Below, piece by piece: positions 63,083 to 64,000 of a stretch of 64,000 nt of DNA (positions within the stretch are counted from its first letter, which is position 1; each line of letters opens with the position of its first letter). Both the position numbers and the translations under genes were made by a program. The notes below the pieces were generated by a model. That model saw nothing but the letters and a program-made list of their open reading frames with translations. It did no database searches and was not told the DNA's origin. Source of the DNA: Balneolaceae bacterium UBA7797 (GTDB taxonomy: Bacteria; Bacteroidota; Rhodothermia; Balneolales; Balneolaceae); NCBI GenBank assembly GCA_002480645.1, contig DLCN01000004.1, positions 3,559-67,558 on the forward strand, written 5' to 3'.

Positions 63083-63090
63083 CAAATATA
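63083..63090 (-). promoter_or_regulatory. TATATTTG -7 promoter box
   Basis: Minus-strand TATATTTG, with TTTG at 63113-63116 as a -33 partner, 22 bp away (consensus spacing about 19-21). It is 62 bp upstream of the membrane Mur ligase gene and is the best complete promoter in the window. Confidence 0.55.
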
Positions 63091-63162
63091 TGAAATTCAT
63101 TGAGCCAATGGACAAAGCGAAACAACTAATGCGTAAACGATGATTGGGAGAGCGGGTTCCGG

Positions 63163-63570
63163 TTATTTAACAACCGTAATTACCCCTTTAAATTTATCGA
63201 TGATGTAGTTGCTGATCCCGCCGGGTTTGTCGTCGTGGATATCCCATTTAAAATCAGCGCCACCGATCAGGATCTGATCGCAGTTATAATCACCGGCTGT
63301 TTCAATAATTACCTTGCCGGGCTCCCCGATGCGTACTTCCAGACGGGGTGTAAGCATCTGATCTGATTCTTCTTCGAACAGAAAGCGCGCCATTTCTACA
63401 ATGCCGTAAGCGATCTCTTCAGTTTCTTTCTCGTTGGCAACAACCAGTAATGTAACATCCGGTTTTTCTTTCAGCGCTTTACTCAGGTGCGCAGCATGCT
63501 TAACAGCCTCGCTAGCAAACTTGCTGCCGTTAGTTGCAATCAACCACTTTGTCGGAAAATTCATACCCAT
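63163..63570 (-). CDS. Universal stress (UspA) family protein
   Basis: A 135-residue single UspA domain. WLIATNGSKFASEAVKHAAHLSKAL gives the opening strand and helix, EVRIGEPGKVIIETAGDYNCDQILIGG the nucleotide-proximal region, ending GVITVVK. The ATP-binding GxxGx9G(S/T) motif is incomplete, so it may not bind ATP. ATG at 63570 used. Confidence 0.85.
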   Translation of the reverse strand: MGMNFPTKWLIATNGSKFASEAVKHAAHLSKALKEKPDVTLLVVANEKETEEIAYGIVEMARFLFEEESDQMLTPRLEVRIGEPGKVIIETAGDYNCDQILIGGADFKWDIHDDKPGGISNYIIDKFKGVITVVK

Positions 63571-63672
63571 CAATTATTATTTCCACTGATGGTACCACTA
63601 AATGACATTTTTTGAAATTAAAATTCACAACAAATATGAAAGCCTGATACAACATTCCTATCTTTCGTGGAT

Positions 63673-64000
63673 ATGAGATTAGACTACTCCATTCCGGATC
63701 ATCATCAAAAAGTATTTGAAACCATAAGCGAGCAGGCCAGAAAACTGGGCCAGCCGGTGTATGTAGTGGGTGGATATGTAAGGGATTACTATCTGGAGCG
63801 CCTGAAAGAAGAGCCGGACATCGATCTGGTGACCATTGGTTCAGGGATAACCTTAGCCGAAAAATTGCACAAAACCCTTAAAGGATCAAGTTTAGCTGTA
63901 TACAAACAGTTTGGAACAGCTCAGGTGAAATACCACGATCTGGAACTGGAATTTGTGGGGGCCCGGAAAGAAAGTTATCGCAGGGATTCCCGCAAACCGA
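63673..64000 (+). CDS. CCA tRNA nucleotidyltransferase (5' part)
   Basis: The first 109 codons of a polymerase-beta-superfamily CCA-adding enzyme or poly(A) polymerase. VYVVGGYVRDYYLER and DIDLVTIGS are the catalytic GG(x)RD and DxD motifs, and VGARKESYRRDSRKP follows as usual. The gene runs past the window end. A TATCTTTCG box at 63659-63667 lies only 5 bp before the ATG, which would make the mRNA leaderless. Confidence 0.92.
   Translation, partial: MRLDYSIPDHHQKVFETISEQARKLGQPVYVVGGYVRDYYLERLKEEPDIDLVTIGSGITLAEKLHKTLKGSSLAVYKQFGTAQVKYHDLELEFVGARKESYRRDSRKP

Noticed and set aside
1..64000. CRISPR arrays, rRNA or tRNA genes.
   Set aside because: No regularly spaced repeats and no cloverleaf or rRNA-like sequence was recognised by reading; a tRNA scan would be needed to be certain.

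Overview
The window looks like chromosomal DNA of a marine or halophilic member of the Bacteroidota-Rhodothermota-Balneolota group, most plausibly a Balneola/Gracilimonas-like bacterium. The reasons are: most start codons lack a clear Shine-Dalgarno; several promoters match the Bacteroidota-type -7 box TAnnTTTG; there are PorV/PorQ-family, DUF4270 and SIMPL proteins; topoisomerase I has C-terminal GRYGPY repeats; Rho has a basic Asn/Lys-rich N-terminus; and the glycogen synthase is short. The taxon is an inference; no rRNA or tRNA gene was recognised.

Layout. Bases 1-3240 are the distal end of an integron gene-cassette array (or of an integrase-less attC cluster): one attC right half, four complete attC sites and one truncated attC, separating five + strand cassettes. 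Two cassettes carry toxin-antitoxin pairs (YefM/YoeB-like and Phd/ParE-like), each with its own TGTAC-containing operator. The others carry an orphan soluble protein, a membrane protein and a membrane protein with a zinc ribbon. An integrase, if present, would lie left of base 1.

3337-21689 is a mostly secreted or envelope-related accessory block: S9 peptidase, SIMPL protein, a TolB-like/TPR/AraC regulator, a tight + strand run of NAD(P)-binding protein, outer-membrane proteins, S41 peptidase, alpha/beta hydrolase, Vat-like acetyltransferase and membrane protein, then a Tat-exported Gfo/Idh/MocA oxidoreductase with DoxX, a metallo-beta-lactamase-fold hydrolase and acylphosphatase. 21872-24897 is dnaX-ybaB-recR; dnaX carries a nine-A tract where slippage in either direction ends translation within a few codons, at the end of the gamma portion, and it lacks the usual zinc module. 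25056-34101 holds M1 peptidase, malic enzyme, a GH5-like lipoprotein, topA, a peroxiredoxin-OsmC pair and RraB. 34135-35890 is a divergent Nudix/AMP nucleosidase pair whose start codons overlap.

36079-38906 holds two DUF2975-like membrane proteins with an XRE regulator, then radC flanked on both sides by repeat elements. The downstream one is a 437-bp unit with perfect 25-bp inverted ends around a four-helix-bundle (S23/IVP) gene. 38976-50486 is housekeeping: argS, AraC regulator, dnaN with a SAM hydrolase and a methyltransferase, a PorV-like protein, miaA, purS-clpS-purQ-lptB-rhodanese, and rho. 50576-59994 is a seven-gene minus-strand operon: glgB, malQ, a ComA-like phosphosulfolactate synthase, a short glycogen synthase lacking the KxGG motif, a DUF4270 lipoprotein, an outer-membrane protein and a TPR protein, ending at a strong terminator. 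The window closes with a LolC/E-like permease, a membrane-anchored MurF, a UspA protein and the 5' part of a CCA-adding enzyme gene.

The features most worth following up are the integron array end with its TA operators, the dnaX slippage site, the inverted-repeat four-helix-bundle element beside radC, and the ComA gene embedded in the glycogen operon.
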